From NCBI RefSeq assembly GCF_014648915.1, contig NZ_BMSA01000033.1, positions 1-64,000 of the forward strand: a stretch of 64,000 nt of DNA, given 5' to 3'. Shown here piece after piece: positions 40,788 through 48,832 of the stretch (its first letter is position 1; each line of letters begins with the position of its first letter). This stretch comes from Streptomyces phaeofaciens (GTDB lineage: Bacteria; Actinomycetota; Actinomycetes; Streptomycetales; Streptomycetaceae). Made by a program: the position numbers and the translations under genes. The notes under the pieces were generated by a model. The model made no database searches. It was not told where the DNA came from and saw only the letters and a program-made list of their open reading frames with translations.

Positions 40788-41428
40788 TGAGCACCCGGCC
40801 CGCCCTGCCCCCGCTGCTGATCGCCTGCGCGCTCGGCATCGAGCACCTCGCGCTGCGCATGGGCGACCGCGGCGGGGCCGGCGGGCCTGTCACCGTCCTG
40901 CGCTCCGGCATGGGGCCGAAGGCGGCCGAGCGCTCCGTCACCCGGGTCCTGGCCGACCCGGCACTCGACGGGGCGGCCGTCCTGGCCACGGGCTTCTGCG
41001 CCGGACTCGCCCCCGGGATGCACCCCGGCGACCTGGTGGTCGCCGAGGAGACCCGCGACCCACGGGGCACCGTCCCGTGCGTCGGCACCGAACTGCTCGT
41101 CAAGGAACTCGCGCGCACCCTGCCCGGGCGCACCGTCCACACCGGGCCCCTCACCGGCTCCGACCACGTCGTCCGCGGCCATGAGCGGGCCGACCTGCTC
41201 GCGAAGGGAGCGATCGCGGTCGACATGGAGTCGGCGGCCACGCTGCTGAGCGCCGTCCGTCCGGGCGAGCGCCCGGTTGCGGCCGTCCGGGTGGTCGTGG
41301 ACGCTCCAGAACATGAACTCGTCCGGATCGGCACGGTGCGCGGTGGAATATCGGCTTTCCGTGTCCTTCGTTCCGTCCTGCCTGCATTCTTCGAATGGCA
41401 CCGTAATGTGCTGCTCCCCCGGAGGTGA
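40787..41428 (+). CDS. hpnG: Hopanoid phosphorylase HpnG
   Basis: 213 aa. Purine-nucleoside-phosphorylase fold: LLIACALGIEHLALRMG at the start, VLRSGMGPKAAERSV, and the conserved AIAVDMESAATL loop. In hopanoid pathways HpnG cleaves adenine from adenosylhopane to give ribosylhopane (or its phosphate). The start overlaps the shc stop, and the ribosome binding site of hpnH spans its own stop, so the three genes are tightly coupled. Confidence 0.9.
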   Translation: MSTRPALPPLLIACALGIEHLALRMGDRGGAGGPVTVLRSGMGPKAAERSVTRVLADPALDGAAVLATGFCAGLAPGMHPGDLVVAEETRDPRGTVPCVGTELLVKELARTLPGRTVHTGPLTGSDHVVRGHERADLLAKGAIAVDMESAATLLSAVRPGERPVAAVRVVVDAPEHELVRIGTVRGGISAFRVLRSVLPAFFEWHRNVLLPRR

Positions 41429-41433
41429 GCCGA

Positions 41434-42456
41434 ATGGCCATGCCGCTGCGCCAGTCCATCAAGGTCGCTACATACCTCGCTGAACAGAAGCTCCGCAAGC
41501 GGGACAAGTTCCCGCTGATCGTGGAGCTGGAACCGCTCTTCGCCTGCAATCTCAAGTGCGAGGGCTGCGGCAAGATCCAGCACCCGGCGGGCGTGCTCAA
41601 GCAGCGCATGCCGGTCGCCCAGGCCGTGGGGGCCGTGCTGGAGTCCGGTGCCCCGATGGTGTCCATCGCGGGCGGTGAGCCGCTGATGCACCCTCAGATC
41701 GACGAGATCGTCAGGCAGTTGGTCGCCAAGAAGAAGTACGTCTTCCTCTGCACCAACGCCATGCTGCTGCGCAAGAAGATGGACAAGTTCACGCCTTCGC
41801 CCTACTTCGCCTTCGCCGTGCACATCGACGGGCTGCGGGAGCGGCACGACGAGTCGGTGGCCAAGGAGGGGGTCTTCGACGAGGCCGTGGCGGCGATCAA
41901 GGAGGCCAAGCGGCACGGCTTCCGGGTCACCACCAACTCGACCTTCTTCAACACCGACACCCCGCAGACCATCATCGAGGTGCTCAACTTCCTCAACGAC
42001 GACCTGCACGTCGACGAGATGATGATCTCGCCCGCCTACGCCTACGAGAAGGCGCCCGACCAGGAGCACTTCCTGGGCGTGGAGCAGACCCGCGAGCTGT
42101 TCAAGAAGGCCTTCTCGGGCGGCAACCGGCGCCGTTGGCGGCTCAACCACTCCCCGCTCTTCCTGGACTTCCTGGAGGGCAAGGTCGACTTCCCGTGCAC
42201 CGCGTGGGCGATCCCGAACTACTCCCTCTTCGGCTGGCAGCGCCCCTGCTACCTGATGAGCGACGGGTACGTGCCGACGTACCGCGAACTGATCGAGGAG
42301 ACCGACTGGGACAAGTACGGCCGCGGCAAGGACCCGCGCTGCGCCAACTGCATGGCGCACTGCGGCTACGAGCCCACCGCCGTCCTCGCCACCATGGGCT
42401 CGCTGAAGGAGTCGCTGCGCGCCCTGCGCGAGACGGTCTCCGGGAACCGGGAGTGA
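41434..42456 (+). CDS. hpnH: Adenosylhopane synthase HpnH (radical SAM)
   Basis: 340 aa. Adds the 5'-deoxyadenosyl group to diploptene, the first step of the extended C35 side chain. The iron-sulfur motif is C38-NLK-C42-EG-C45. VSIAGGEPLMHPQID is the SAM GGE motif. A C-terminal cysteine-rich stretch, DPRCANCMAHCGYEPTAVL, and the PCYLMSDGYV block are typical of HpnH. The start is certain: GGAGGTGA sits 6 bp before ATG 41434 and overlaps the hpnG stop. Confidence 0.95.
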   Translation: MAMPLRQSIKVATYLAEQKLRKRDKFPLIVELEPLFACNLKCEGCGKIQHPAGVLKQRMPVAQAVGAVLESGAPMVSIAGGEPLMHPQIDEIVRQLVAKKKYVFLCTNAMLLRKKMDKFTPSPYFAFAVHIDGLRERHDESVAKEGVFDEAVAAIKEAKRHGFRVTTNSTFFNTDTPQTIIEVLNFLNDDLHVDEMMISPAYAYEKAPDQEHFLGVEQTRELFKKAFSGGNRRRWRLNHSPLFLDFLEGKVDFPCTAWAIPNYSLFGWQRPCYLMSDGYVPTYRELIEETDWDKYGRGKDPRCANCMAHCGYEPTAVLATMGSLKESLRALRETVSGNRE

Positions 42457-42460
42457 GACC

Positions 42461-43618
42461 GTGACCGCTGTCTCGCTGGGCGTCCCCGAGGTGCCGGCCC
42501 GGCCGGTCGCCGAGCGGCGCGTGTCGCGGCGGATCCAGGTCGGGCAGGTGGCGGTCGGGGGCGGCGCCCCGGTGTCGGTGCAGTCGATGACGACGACCCG
42601 CACGTCCGACATCGGCGCCACGCTCCAGCAGATCGCCGAGCTGACCGCCTCCGGCTGCCAGATCGTCCGCGTCGCCTGTCCCACCCAGGACGACGCGGAC
42701 GCCCTCGCGACGATCGCCCGCAAGTCGCAGCTCCCGGTGATCGCGGACATCCACTTCCAGCCGAAGTACGTCTTCGCGGCCATCGAGGCCGGCTGCGCCG
42801 CCGTCCGCGTCAACCCGGGCAACATCAAGCAGTTCGACGACAAGGTCAAGGAGATCGCGCGGGCCGCGAGGGACCACGGCACCCCGATCCGGATCGGGGT
42901 GAACGCCGGCTCGCTGGACCGCCGCCTGCTCCAGAAGTACGGCAGGGCGACGCCCGAGGCCCTCGTCGAGTCCGCCCTCTGGGAGGCGTCCCTCTTCGAG
43001 GAGCACGGGTTCCGCGACATCAAGATCTCGGTCAAGCACAACGACCCGGTCGTGATGATCGAGGCCTACCGCCAGCTCGCCGCCCAGTGCGACTACCCGC
43101 TCCACCTCGGCGTGACGGAGGCCGGTCCCGCCTTCCAGGGCACGATCAAGTCGGCGGTGGCCTTCGGGGCGCTGCTGTCACAGGGCGTCGGCGACACGAT
43201 CCGCGTGTCCCTGTCGGCGCCGCCGGTCGAGGAGGTCAAGGTCGGCATCCAGATCCTGGAGTCCCTGAACCTCAGGCAGCGCGGCCTGGAGATCGTCTCC
43301 TGTCCGTCCTGCGGACGGGCCCAGGTGGACGTCTACAAGCTGGCCGACGAGGTCACGGCCGGCCTGGAGGGCATGGAGGTGCCCTTGCGCGTCGCCGTCA
43401 TGGGGTGTGTCGTCAACGGCCCCGGCGAGGCGCGCGAGGCGGATCTGGGGGTCGCCTCGGGCAACGGCAAGGGGCAGATCTTCGTGAAGGGCGAGGTCGT
43501 CAAGACCGTCCCCGAGTCGAAGATCGTCGAGACCCTCATCGAGGAGGCGATGAAGATCGCCGAACAGATGGAGCAGGACGGCGTCGCGGCGGGGGAGCCG
43601 GCCGTCACCGTGAGATGA
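42461..43618 (+). CDS. ispG: 4-Hydroxy-3-methylbut-2-enyl diphosphate synthase (second-copy ispG)
   Basis: 385 aa. Iron-sulfur enzyme of the MEP pathway that makes HMBPP from MEcPP. RRIQVGQVAVGGGAPVSVQS and TNTRTSDIGAT-like (TTTRTSDIGATLQQIAEL) mark the N-terminal barrel. The cluster cysteines are in SCPSCGRAQVD and VMGCVVNGPGEA. GTG start in a 4-bp gap after hpnH. Streptomyces normally carry another ispG elsewhere; a copy inside the hopanoid operon would raise precursor supply when hopanoids are made. Confidence 0.94.
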   Translation: MTAVSLGVPEVPARPVAERRVSRRIQVGQVAVGGGAPVSVQSMTTTRTSDIGATLQQIAELTASGCQIVRVACPTQDDADALATIARKSQLPVIADIHFQPKYVFAAIEAGCAAVRVNPGNIKQFDDKVKEIARAARDHGTPIRIGVNAGSLDRRLLQKYGRATPEALVESALWEASLFEEHGFRDIKISVKHNDPVVMIEAYRQLAAQCDYPLHLGVTEAGPAFQGTIKSAVAFGALLSQGVGDTIRVSLSAPPVEEVKVGIQILESLNLRQRGLEIVSCPSCGRAQVDVYKLADEVTAGLEGMEVPLRVAVMGCVVNGPGEAREADLGVASGNGKGQIFVKGEVVKTVPESKIVETLIEEAMKIAEQMEQDGVAAGEPAVTVR

Positions 43619-43645
43619 ACAGCACGGACCGAAGGGGGCCCGACC

Positions 43646-45547
43646 GTGACGATCCTGGAGACCATCCGGCAACCGCGCGACCTGAAGGCGCTGTCCGAGC
43701 CGGAACTCGGTGAACTGTCAGAGGAGATCAGGGAGTTCCTGGTGCACGCGGTCGCCAGGACCGGCGGACACCTCGGGCCCAACCTGGGGGTGGTGGAACT
43801 CACCGTCGCCCTCCACCGGGTCTTCGAGTCGCCGGTGGACCGCATCCTGTGGGACACCGGCCATCAGAGCTATGTCCACAAGCTTCTGACGGGACGTCAG
43901 GACTTCTCCAAGCTGCGCGGCAAGGGCGGCCTGTCGGGCTACCCCTCCCGGGAGGAGTCCGAGCACGACGTCATCGAGAACAGCCACGCCTCCACCGTCC
44001 TCGGCTGGGCCGACGGCCTCGCCAAGGCCCGGCAGGTGCAGGGCGACAAGGGGCACGTCGTCGCCGTCATCGGCGACGGCGCGCTCACCGGCGGGATGGC
44101 CTGGGAGGCGCTCAACAACATCGCGGCCGCCAAGGACCGGCCGCTGATCATCGTCGTCAACGACAACGAGCGCTCCTACGCGCCGACCATCGGCGGCCTC
44201 GCCAACCATTTGGCCACCCTGCGCACCACCGACAGCTACGAGAAGGTGCTGGCCTGGGGCAAGGACATCCTCCTGCGCACCCCGGTCGTGGGCCACACGC
44301 TCTACGAGTCGCTGCACGGCGCCAAGAAGGGCTTCAAGGACGCTTTCGCCCCGCAGGGAATGTTCGAGGACCTCGGGCTGAAGTACGTCGGCCCGATCGA
44401 CGGGCACGACATCAAGGCCGTCGAGTCGGCGCTCCGACGCGCGAAACGCTTCCACGGCCCGGTGCTGGTGCACTGTCTGACCGAGAAGGGGCGCGGCTTC
44501 GAGCCCGCGATCGCGCACGAGGAGGACCACTTCCACACCGTCGGCGTGATGGACCCGCTGACCTGCGCGCCGCTCAGCCCCTCCAACGGGCCCTCCTGGA
44601 CCTCGGTGTTCGGCGACGAGATCGTCCGGATCGGCGAGGAGCGCGAGGACGTCGTGGCGATCACGGCGGCCATGCTGCACCCGGTGGGGCTCGGCGCGTT
44701 CGCCGAGCGGTTCCCGGACCGGGTGTGGGACGTCGGGATCGCGGAGCAGCACGCGGCCGTCAGCGCGGCGGGCCTCGCGACCGGCGGACTCCATCCCGTC
44801 GTCGCCGTCTACGCCACATTCCTCAACCGCGCCTTCGACCAGCTGCTGATGGATGTGGCGCTGCACCGGTGCGGGGTGACGTTCGTGCTGGACCGGGCCG
44901 GTGTCACCGGTGTCGACGGGGCCTCGCACAACGGCATGTGGGACATGTCCGTCCTTCAGGTCGTCCCGGGCCTCAGGATCGCCGCCCCGCGCGACGCCGA
45001 CCAGCTGCGCGCCCAGCTGCGGGAGGCGGTCGCGGTGGACGACGCGCCGACCCTGGTCCGCTTCCCGAAGGAGTCGGTGGGACCGGAGATCCCGGCGGTC
45101 GGCCGGGTGGGCGGCATGGACGTCCTGCACCGCGCCGACGCGCCCGACGTCCTGCTGGTGGCCGTCGGCGTCATGGCGCCGGTGTGCCTCCAGGCCGCCG
45201 AACTGCTGGAGGCGCGGGGAGTGAACTGCACGGTCGTGGACCCCCGTTGGGTCAAACCCGTCGACCCGGCCCTGCCCGGCCTCGCCGCCGAGCACCGGCT
45301 GGTGGCCGTCGTCGAGGACAACAGCCGTGCCGCCGGGGTCGGTTCGGCGGTGGCGCTGGCCCTGGGGGACGCCGAAGTCGACGTACCCGTACGGCGGTTC
45401 GGCATCCCCGAGCAGTTCCTCGCCCACGCCAAACGGGGCGAGGTGCTCGCCGACATCGGCCTCACCCCGGTCGAGGTCGCCGGGCGGATCAGCGCCGGCC
45501 TGGCCGCCGGGGGAGCCGCCGGCCCAGTCAAGGAGAAAGACGCATGA
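43646..45547 (+). CDS. dxs: 1-Deoxy-D-xylulose-5-phosphate synthase (second-copy dxs)
   Basis: 633 aa. First, rate-limiting step of the MEP pathway: pyruvate plus glyceraldehyde 3-phosphate to DXP. The thiamine-diphosphate motif is VIGDGALTGGMAWEALNN; DTGHQSYVHKLLTGR, VGIAEQHAAVSAAGLA (catalytic Glu) and DRAGVTGVDGASHNG complete the family set. Length is standard. GTG start with GAAGGGGG upstream. It ends in an ATGA overlap with the aminotransferase. As with ispG, a dedicated copy in the operon points to boosted precursor flux. Confidence 0.95.
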   Translation: MTILETIRQPRDLKALSEPELGELSEEIREFLVHAVARTGGHLGPNLGVVELTVALHRVFESPVDRILWDTGHQSYVHKLLTGRQDFSKLRGKGGLSGYPSREESEHDVIENSHASTVLGWADGLAKARQVQGDKGHVVAVIGDGALTGGMAWEALNNIAAAKDRPLIIVVNDNERSYAPTIGGLANHLATLRTTDSYEKVLAWGKDILLRTPVVGHTLYESLHGAKKGFKDAFAPQGMFEDLGLKYVGPIDGHDIKAVESALRRAKRFHGPVLVHCLTEKGRGFEPAIAHEEDHFHTVGVMDPLTCAPLSPSNGPSWTSVFGDEIVRIGEEREDVVAITAAMLHPVGLGAFAERFPDRVWDVGIAEQHAAVSAAGLATGGLHPVVAVYATFLNRAFDQLLMDVALHRCGVTFVLDRAGVTGVDGASHNGMWDMSVLQVVPGLRIAAPRDADQLRAQLREAVAVDDAPTLVRFPKESVGPEIPAVGRVGGMDVLHRADAPDVLLVAVGVMAPVCLQAAELLEARGVNCTVVDPRWVKPVDPALPGLAAEHRLVAVVEDNSRAAGVGSAVALALGDAEVDVPVRRFGIPEQFLAHAKRGEVLADIGLTPVEVAGRISAGLAAGGAAGPVKEKDA

Positions 45548-46929
45548 CCAAGGAGTTCGATCTCGGCGCCCTCCTGGCCGAGCGCGGGGCCGAGCGCTAC
45601 GAGCTGCACACCAGGTACCTCAACCACCAGCTGCCGCGCATGCTGCACACCATCGGCTTCGACAAGGTCTACGAGCGGGCCGAGGGCGCGCACTTCTGGG
45701 ACGCGGACGGCGACGACTACCTGGACATGCTCGCCGGGTTCGGGGTGATGGGCCTGGGCCGCCACCACCCCGTGGTCCGCAAGGCGCTGCACGACGTCCT
45801 CGACGCCTCGCTCGCCGACCTCACCCGCTTCGACTGCCAGCCGTTGCCCGGCCTGCTGGCCGAGCGGCTGCTGACGTACAGCCCCCACCTGGACCGGGTG
45901 TTCTTCGGCAACAGCGGCACCGAGGCGGTCGAGACCGCGCTGAAGTTCGCCCGGCGGGCCACCGGCAGGCCGCGGATCCTGTACTGCGACCACGCCTTCC
46001 ACGGCCTCACCACCGGCTCGCTGTCGGTCAACGGCGAGGACGGCTTCCGGGAGGGCTTCGCACCGCTGCTGCCCGACACCGCCGTACCCCTCGGTGATCT
46101 CGACGCGCTGGCCCGGGAGCTGAGGAAGGGCGACGTCGCCGCCCTGATCGTCGAGCCGATCCAGGGCAAGGGCGTGCACGAGACCCCGCCCGGCTATCTG
46201 CGTGCCGCGCAGGAACTCCTGCACCGGCACAAGGCGCTCCTCATCGCCGACGAGGTGCAGACCGGCCTCGGCCGCACCGGTGACTTCTACGCCTACCAGC
46301 ACGAGGACGGCGTCGAGCCGGACCTGGTCTGCGTGGCCAAGGCGCTCTCCGGCGGCTATGTCCCGGTGGGCGCCACGCTCGGCAAGGACTGGATCTTCAA
46401 GAAGGTGTTCTCGTCGATCGACCGGGTGCTGGTCCACTCGGCGAGCTTCGGCTCCAACGCGCAGGCCATGGCGGCCGGGCTGGCCGTCCTGTCGGTGCTG
46501 GAGAACGAGCAGATCGTCGCGAACGCCCGCGTCACGGGCGACCTCCTGAGATCACGGCTGGCGGCCCTGACCGAGAAGTACGAGCTGCTCGCCGATGTGC
46601 GGGGCCGGGGCCTGATGATCGGCATCGAGTTCGGCCGGCCGAGGTCGCTGAAACTGCGCAGCCGCTGGGCCATGCTCCAGACGGCCCGCAAGGGGCTGTT
46701 CGCCCAGATGGTGGTCGTTCCGCTGCTCCAGCGGCACCGGATCCTCACCCAGGTCTCCGGCGACCATCTGGAGGTGATCAAGCTGATCCCGCCGCTGGTC
46801 GTCGACGAACGGGACGTGGACCGGTTCGTGGACGCCTTCACCGAGGTGATGGACGACGCCCACGGCGGGAACGGGCTGATGTGGGACTTCGGCAAGACGC
46901 TGATCAAGCAGGCGGTGGCCAACCGCTAG
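45544..46929 (+). CDS. hpnO: Class III aminotransferase, HpnO-like
   Basis: 461 aa. PLP-dependent, ornithine-aminotransferase-like. PLP contacts are visible: FFGNSGTEAVETALKFARRA, ADEVQTGLGRTGDFYAYQ with the conserved Asp, and the Schiff-base Lys in VCVAKALSGGYVPVGATL. In hopanoid producers such an enzyme converts the aldehyde form of ribosylhopane to aminobacteriohopanetriol, which agrees with the preceding hpnG and hpnH. It is the last gene of the operon; 65 bp later a new regulator starts. No BHT-cyclitol-ether gene or HpnP methylase follows, so aminotriol is the likely end product. Confidence 0.88.
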   Translation: MTKEFDLGALLAERGAERYELHTRYLNHQLPRMLHTIGFDKVYERAEGAHFWDADGDDYLDMLAGFGVMGLGRHHPVVRKALHDVLDASLADLTRFDCQPLPGLLAERLLTYSPHLDRVFFGNSGTEAVETALKFARRATGRPRILYCDHAFHGLTTGSLSVNGEDGFREGFAPLLPDTAVPLGDLDALARELRKGDVAALIVEPIQGKGVHETPPGYLRAAQELLHRHKALLIADEVQTGLGRTGDFYAYQHEDGVEPDLVCVAKALSGGYVPVGATLGKDWIFKKVFSSIDRVLVHSASFGSNAQAMAAGLAVLSVLENEQIVANARVTGDLLRSRLAALTEKYELLADVRGRGLMIGIEFGRPRSLKLRSRWAMLQTARKGLFAQMVVVPLLQRHRILTQVSGDHLEVIKLIPPLVVDERDVDRFVDAFTEVMDDAHGGNGLMWDFGKTLIKQAVANR

Positions 46930-46938
46930 GAGGCGGGA

Positions 46939-46975
46939 TTTGCCTCTGAGGCAAGAAATTTGCCCCAGAGGCAAA
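46939..46975. promoter_or_regulatory. Twin operator upstream of the XRE-cupin gene
   Basis: TTTGCCTCTGAGGCAA (46939-46954) and TTTGCCCCAGAGGCAAA (46959-46975): two palindromes starting 20 bp apart, i.e. on the same DNA face. TTTGCCTCTG and CAGAGGCAAA also form a larger inverted repeat across both. It lies 20-56 bp before ATG 46995 and is a strong candidate for autorepression by the XRE-cupin regulator. Confidence 0.8.
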
Positions 46976-46994
46976 GGTCGGGCTGAATGGACGT

Positions 46995-47645
46995 ATGAGT
47001 TCGCCCGACTCCGCGCCCCACGGGCCCGCCCGGCCGTCCGACGCCCCGGCGGAACCGGCCGAGGCCCTGCCCGCCGTCGCACCGCAGCTGCGGTCCCTGC
47101 GCCGCCGGGCCGGTCTCACCCTGGAGGCCGCCGCCCGCGCCGCCGGACTGTCGGCGGCCCATCTGTCCCGGCTGGAGACCGGACAGCGCCAGCCCTCGCT
47201 GCCGATGCTGCTCGCGCTCGCCCGTGTCTACGGTACGACGGTCTCGGAGCTGCTCGGCGAGACGGTCGCCGAGCGGGACGCCGTGGTCCGCGCCGCCGAC
47301 ATGGAGCCGACCCGTGCGGGCGGCTGGACGTACTGGCAGGCCGGTGCCTCCGGACGGGGCATGCAGGCCCTGCGTGTGCACGTCCCCCACGGCTCGCAGG
47401 GCGACATCGTGCGGGTGCACCCGGGGGAGGAGTGGCTGCACGTCCTGCGGGGGCGGCTGCGACTGCGCCTCGGGGACGCCGCGCAGCTGCTCGGGCCCGG
47501 GGACAGCGCGCACTTCGACTCGCTGACCCCGCACCGCCTCGCCGCCGAGGACCCCGACGGCGTCGACCTGCTCTTCGTCCACACTTTGTTGCAGAGCCCC
47601 ACGGCCACGCTGTGCCTGGGCCCCATCCCTGGAGAGACGTCATGA
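46995..47645 (+). CDS. XRE family regulator with C-terminal cupin domain
   Basis: 216 aa. Residues about 30-90 are the XRE helix-turn-helix: LRSLRRRAGLTLEAAARAAG, LSAAHLSRLETGQRQPSLP, LLALARVYGTTVSELLGE. Residues about 130-195 are a cupin: VHVPHGSQGDIVRVHPGEEW, LHVLRGRLRLRLGDAAQLLG, PGDSAHFDSLTPHRLA. This family (related to SutR and PuuR) senses a small metabolite with the cupin. The twin palindrome in front suggests autoregulation. The next gene, starting in an ATGA overlap, encodes a 40-aa membrane protein and is the probable main target. Confidence 0.88.
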   Translation: MSSPDSAPHGPARPSDAPAEPAEALPAVAPQLRSLRRRAGLTLEAAARAAGLSAAHLSRLETGQRQPSLPMLLALARVYGTTVSELLGETVAERDAVVRAADMEPTRAGGWTYWQAGASGRGMQALRVHVPHGSQGDIVRVHPGEEWLHVLRGRLRLRLGDAAQLLGPGDSAHFDSLTPHRLAAEDPDGVDLLFVHTLLQSPTATLCLGPIPGETS

Positions 47646-47764
47646 GCGACACGGAGGAACGGCTGCCGCGCGGCATCTGGATCCGGCTGATCATCTACAT
47701 CGCGGTGGGGCACGTCCTCGCGGCGTTCATCTGGCTGCTGTTCGAGGTGGGGGCCAAGCAGTAG
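47642..47764 (+). CDS. Small membrane protein, 40 aa, DUF6126-like
   Basis: MSDTEERLPRGIWIRL leads into one membrane helix (IIYIAVGHVLAAFIWLLFEV) and ends GAKQ. ATG overlaps the stop of the XRE-cupin gene (ATGA), so the two are translated together. I recall this pair, regulator plus short membrane protein (DUF6126), in many Streptomyces; the function is unknown. Possible roles are a membrane anchor or a modulator of a transporter responding to the cupin ligand. Confidence 0.75.
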   Translation: MSDTEERLPRGIWIRLIIYIAVGHVLAAFIWLLFEVGAKQ

Positions 47765-47771
47765 CGCCCTC

Positions 47772-47795
47772 GGAGCCCTCGGCACCTTGGGCTCC
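47772..47795. terminator. Terminator between convergent genes
   Basis: GGAGCCC (47772-47778) pairs with GGGCTCC (47789-47795) around a 10-nt loop, between the 40-aa gene and the convergent phosphatase gene. Confidence 0.5.
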
Positions 47796-47812
47796 TCGGC
47801 GCCCGCCCGGCG

Positions 47813-48610
47813 TCAGTCGAGGAGCCGCTCGCGCAGCCGCTCCCGGGTCGCGGGGGTGAGTCCGAGACCCTGCTCCAGGTAGGCGTCCACACCGCCCCAG
47901 GTCGCCTCGACGGTCTCGAACGCCGCCGCCAGGTACTCCGCGCGGGCGTCGAAGAGCGGGCTGAGCAGCTCCATGACCTCGGGGGTGTACGCGGAGGCCG
48001 CCGAGCCGCCGCGGCGCACCTTGTAGCGGCGGTGCTTGGCGTTGGACTCCAGGTAGTCGGCGACGATCGCCTCGCGCTCCACGCCGAGGGCGAGCAGGGT
48101 CACCGCGACGGACAGGCCCGCGCGGTCCTTGCCGGCCGCGCAGTGCATCAGGGCCGGGACGCTGTCCTCCGCGAGCGCGTGCAGCACCCGGGAGTGCTCG
48201 GCCGTGCGCTCGGTCATGATCGTGCGGTAGGAGGTGATCATGCGGAGGGCGGCCTTGCCGTCGCCGAGGATCCCGCGCAGCTGGTCGAGATCGCCGTCGC
48301 GGACCATCTTCCAGAACTCCGCACCGTCCGCCGGGTCCGACAGCGGCAGATTCACATTGCGCACGCCCGGCAGCTCGACGTCCGGACCCTCCAGCTTCTG
48401 GTCCGCCGCGTTGCGGAAGTCGAAGATCGTGTGCAGGTCCAGGGAGGCGAGGAACGCCGCGTCCTCCTCGGTCGCGTGCGCGAGGTGGCCGCTGCGGAAC
48501 AGCACGCCGTGCCGCACCCGCCGCCCGTCCACCGTCGGCAGACCGCCCACGTCACGGAAGTTGCGCACACCGGCCAGCTCGGGCTCGGTCGACGGGATCT
48601 GCTGCGTCAA
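47813..48610 (-). CDS. Tyrosine-protein phosphatase (Y_phosphatase3 family)
   Basis: 265 aa. Dual-specificity-like fold with the P-loop HCAAGKDRAG (C-x5-R) and the upstream acidic part FDFRNAADQK. The start GVRNFRDVGGLPTVDGRRVR and FRSGHLAHATEEDAAFL are typical for this family (MptpB-like). Mycobacterial relatives are secreted and remove phosphate from phosphoinositides and phosphotyrosine; no export signal is seen here. TTG 48610 is preferred: GGGAGGG lies 7-13 bp upstream and the conserved LTQQIPSTEPEL start follows it. The longer ATG 48679 would add 23 residues with no recognisable similarity. Confidence 0.87.
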   Translation of the reverse strand: MTQQIPSTEPELAGVRNFRDVGGLPTVDGRRVRHGVLFRSGHLAHATEEDAAFLASLDLHTIFDFRNAADQKLEGPDVELPGVRNVNLPLSDPADGAEFWKMVRDGDLDQLRGILGDGKAALRMITSYRTIMTERTAEHSRVLHALAEDSVPALMHCAAGKDRAGLSVAVTLLALGVEREAIVADYLESNAKHRRYKVRRGGSAASAYTPEVMELLSPLFDARAEYLAAAFETVEATWGGVDAYLEQGLGLTPATRERLRERLLD

Positions 48611-48832
48611 GGGGGTTCCCTCCCAGTCGGGCTCCGCCGGCGCGGCTCGTGATGACCGACGGGACGCCTCCTCGACCATACGACATGGATTCCTCGGGCA
48701 ACGGGTTGTCCACAGCCGGGCGAATCCGCCGTCTGCGCAGGTGACGAGTTGTCCAGGGGCGTTGCCCGGAGGCCCTCCCGCACTCGATTATGTTGATGCT
48801 TGATCGTACCTGTTCGAATCAGTGGGGGTTTG

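Noticed and set aside
43849..45500. Long plus-strand frame through dxs in another phase
   Set aside because: Arg/Gly-rich shadow of dxs; only the part from 45544 onward, in frame with the aminotransferase, is real.
33973..46929. Hopanoid cluster as a novel system
   Set aside because: Gene content matches the known Streptomyces hopanoid cluster; only the small ORFs and control sites are new-looking.
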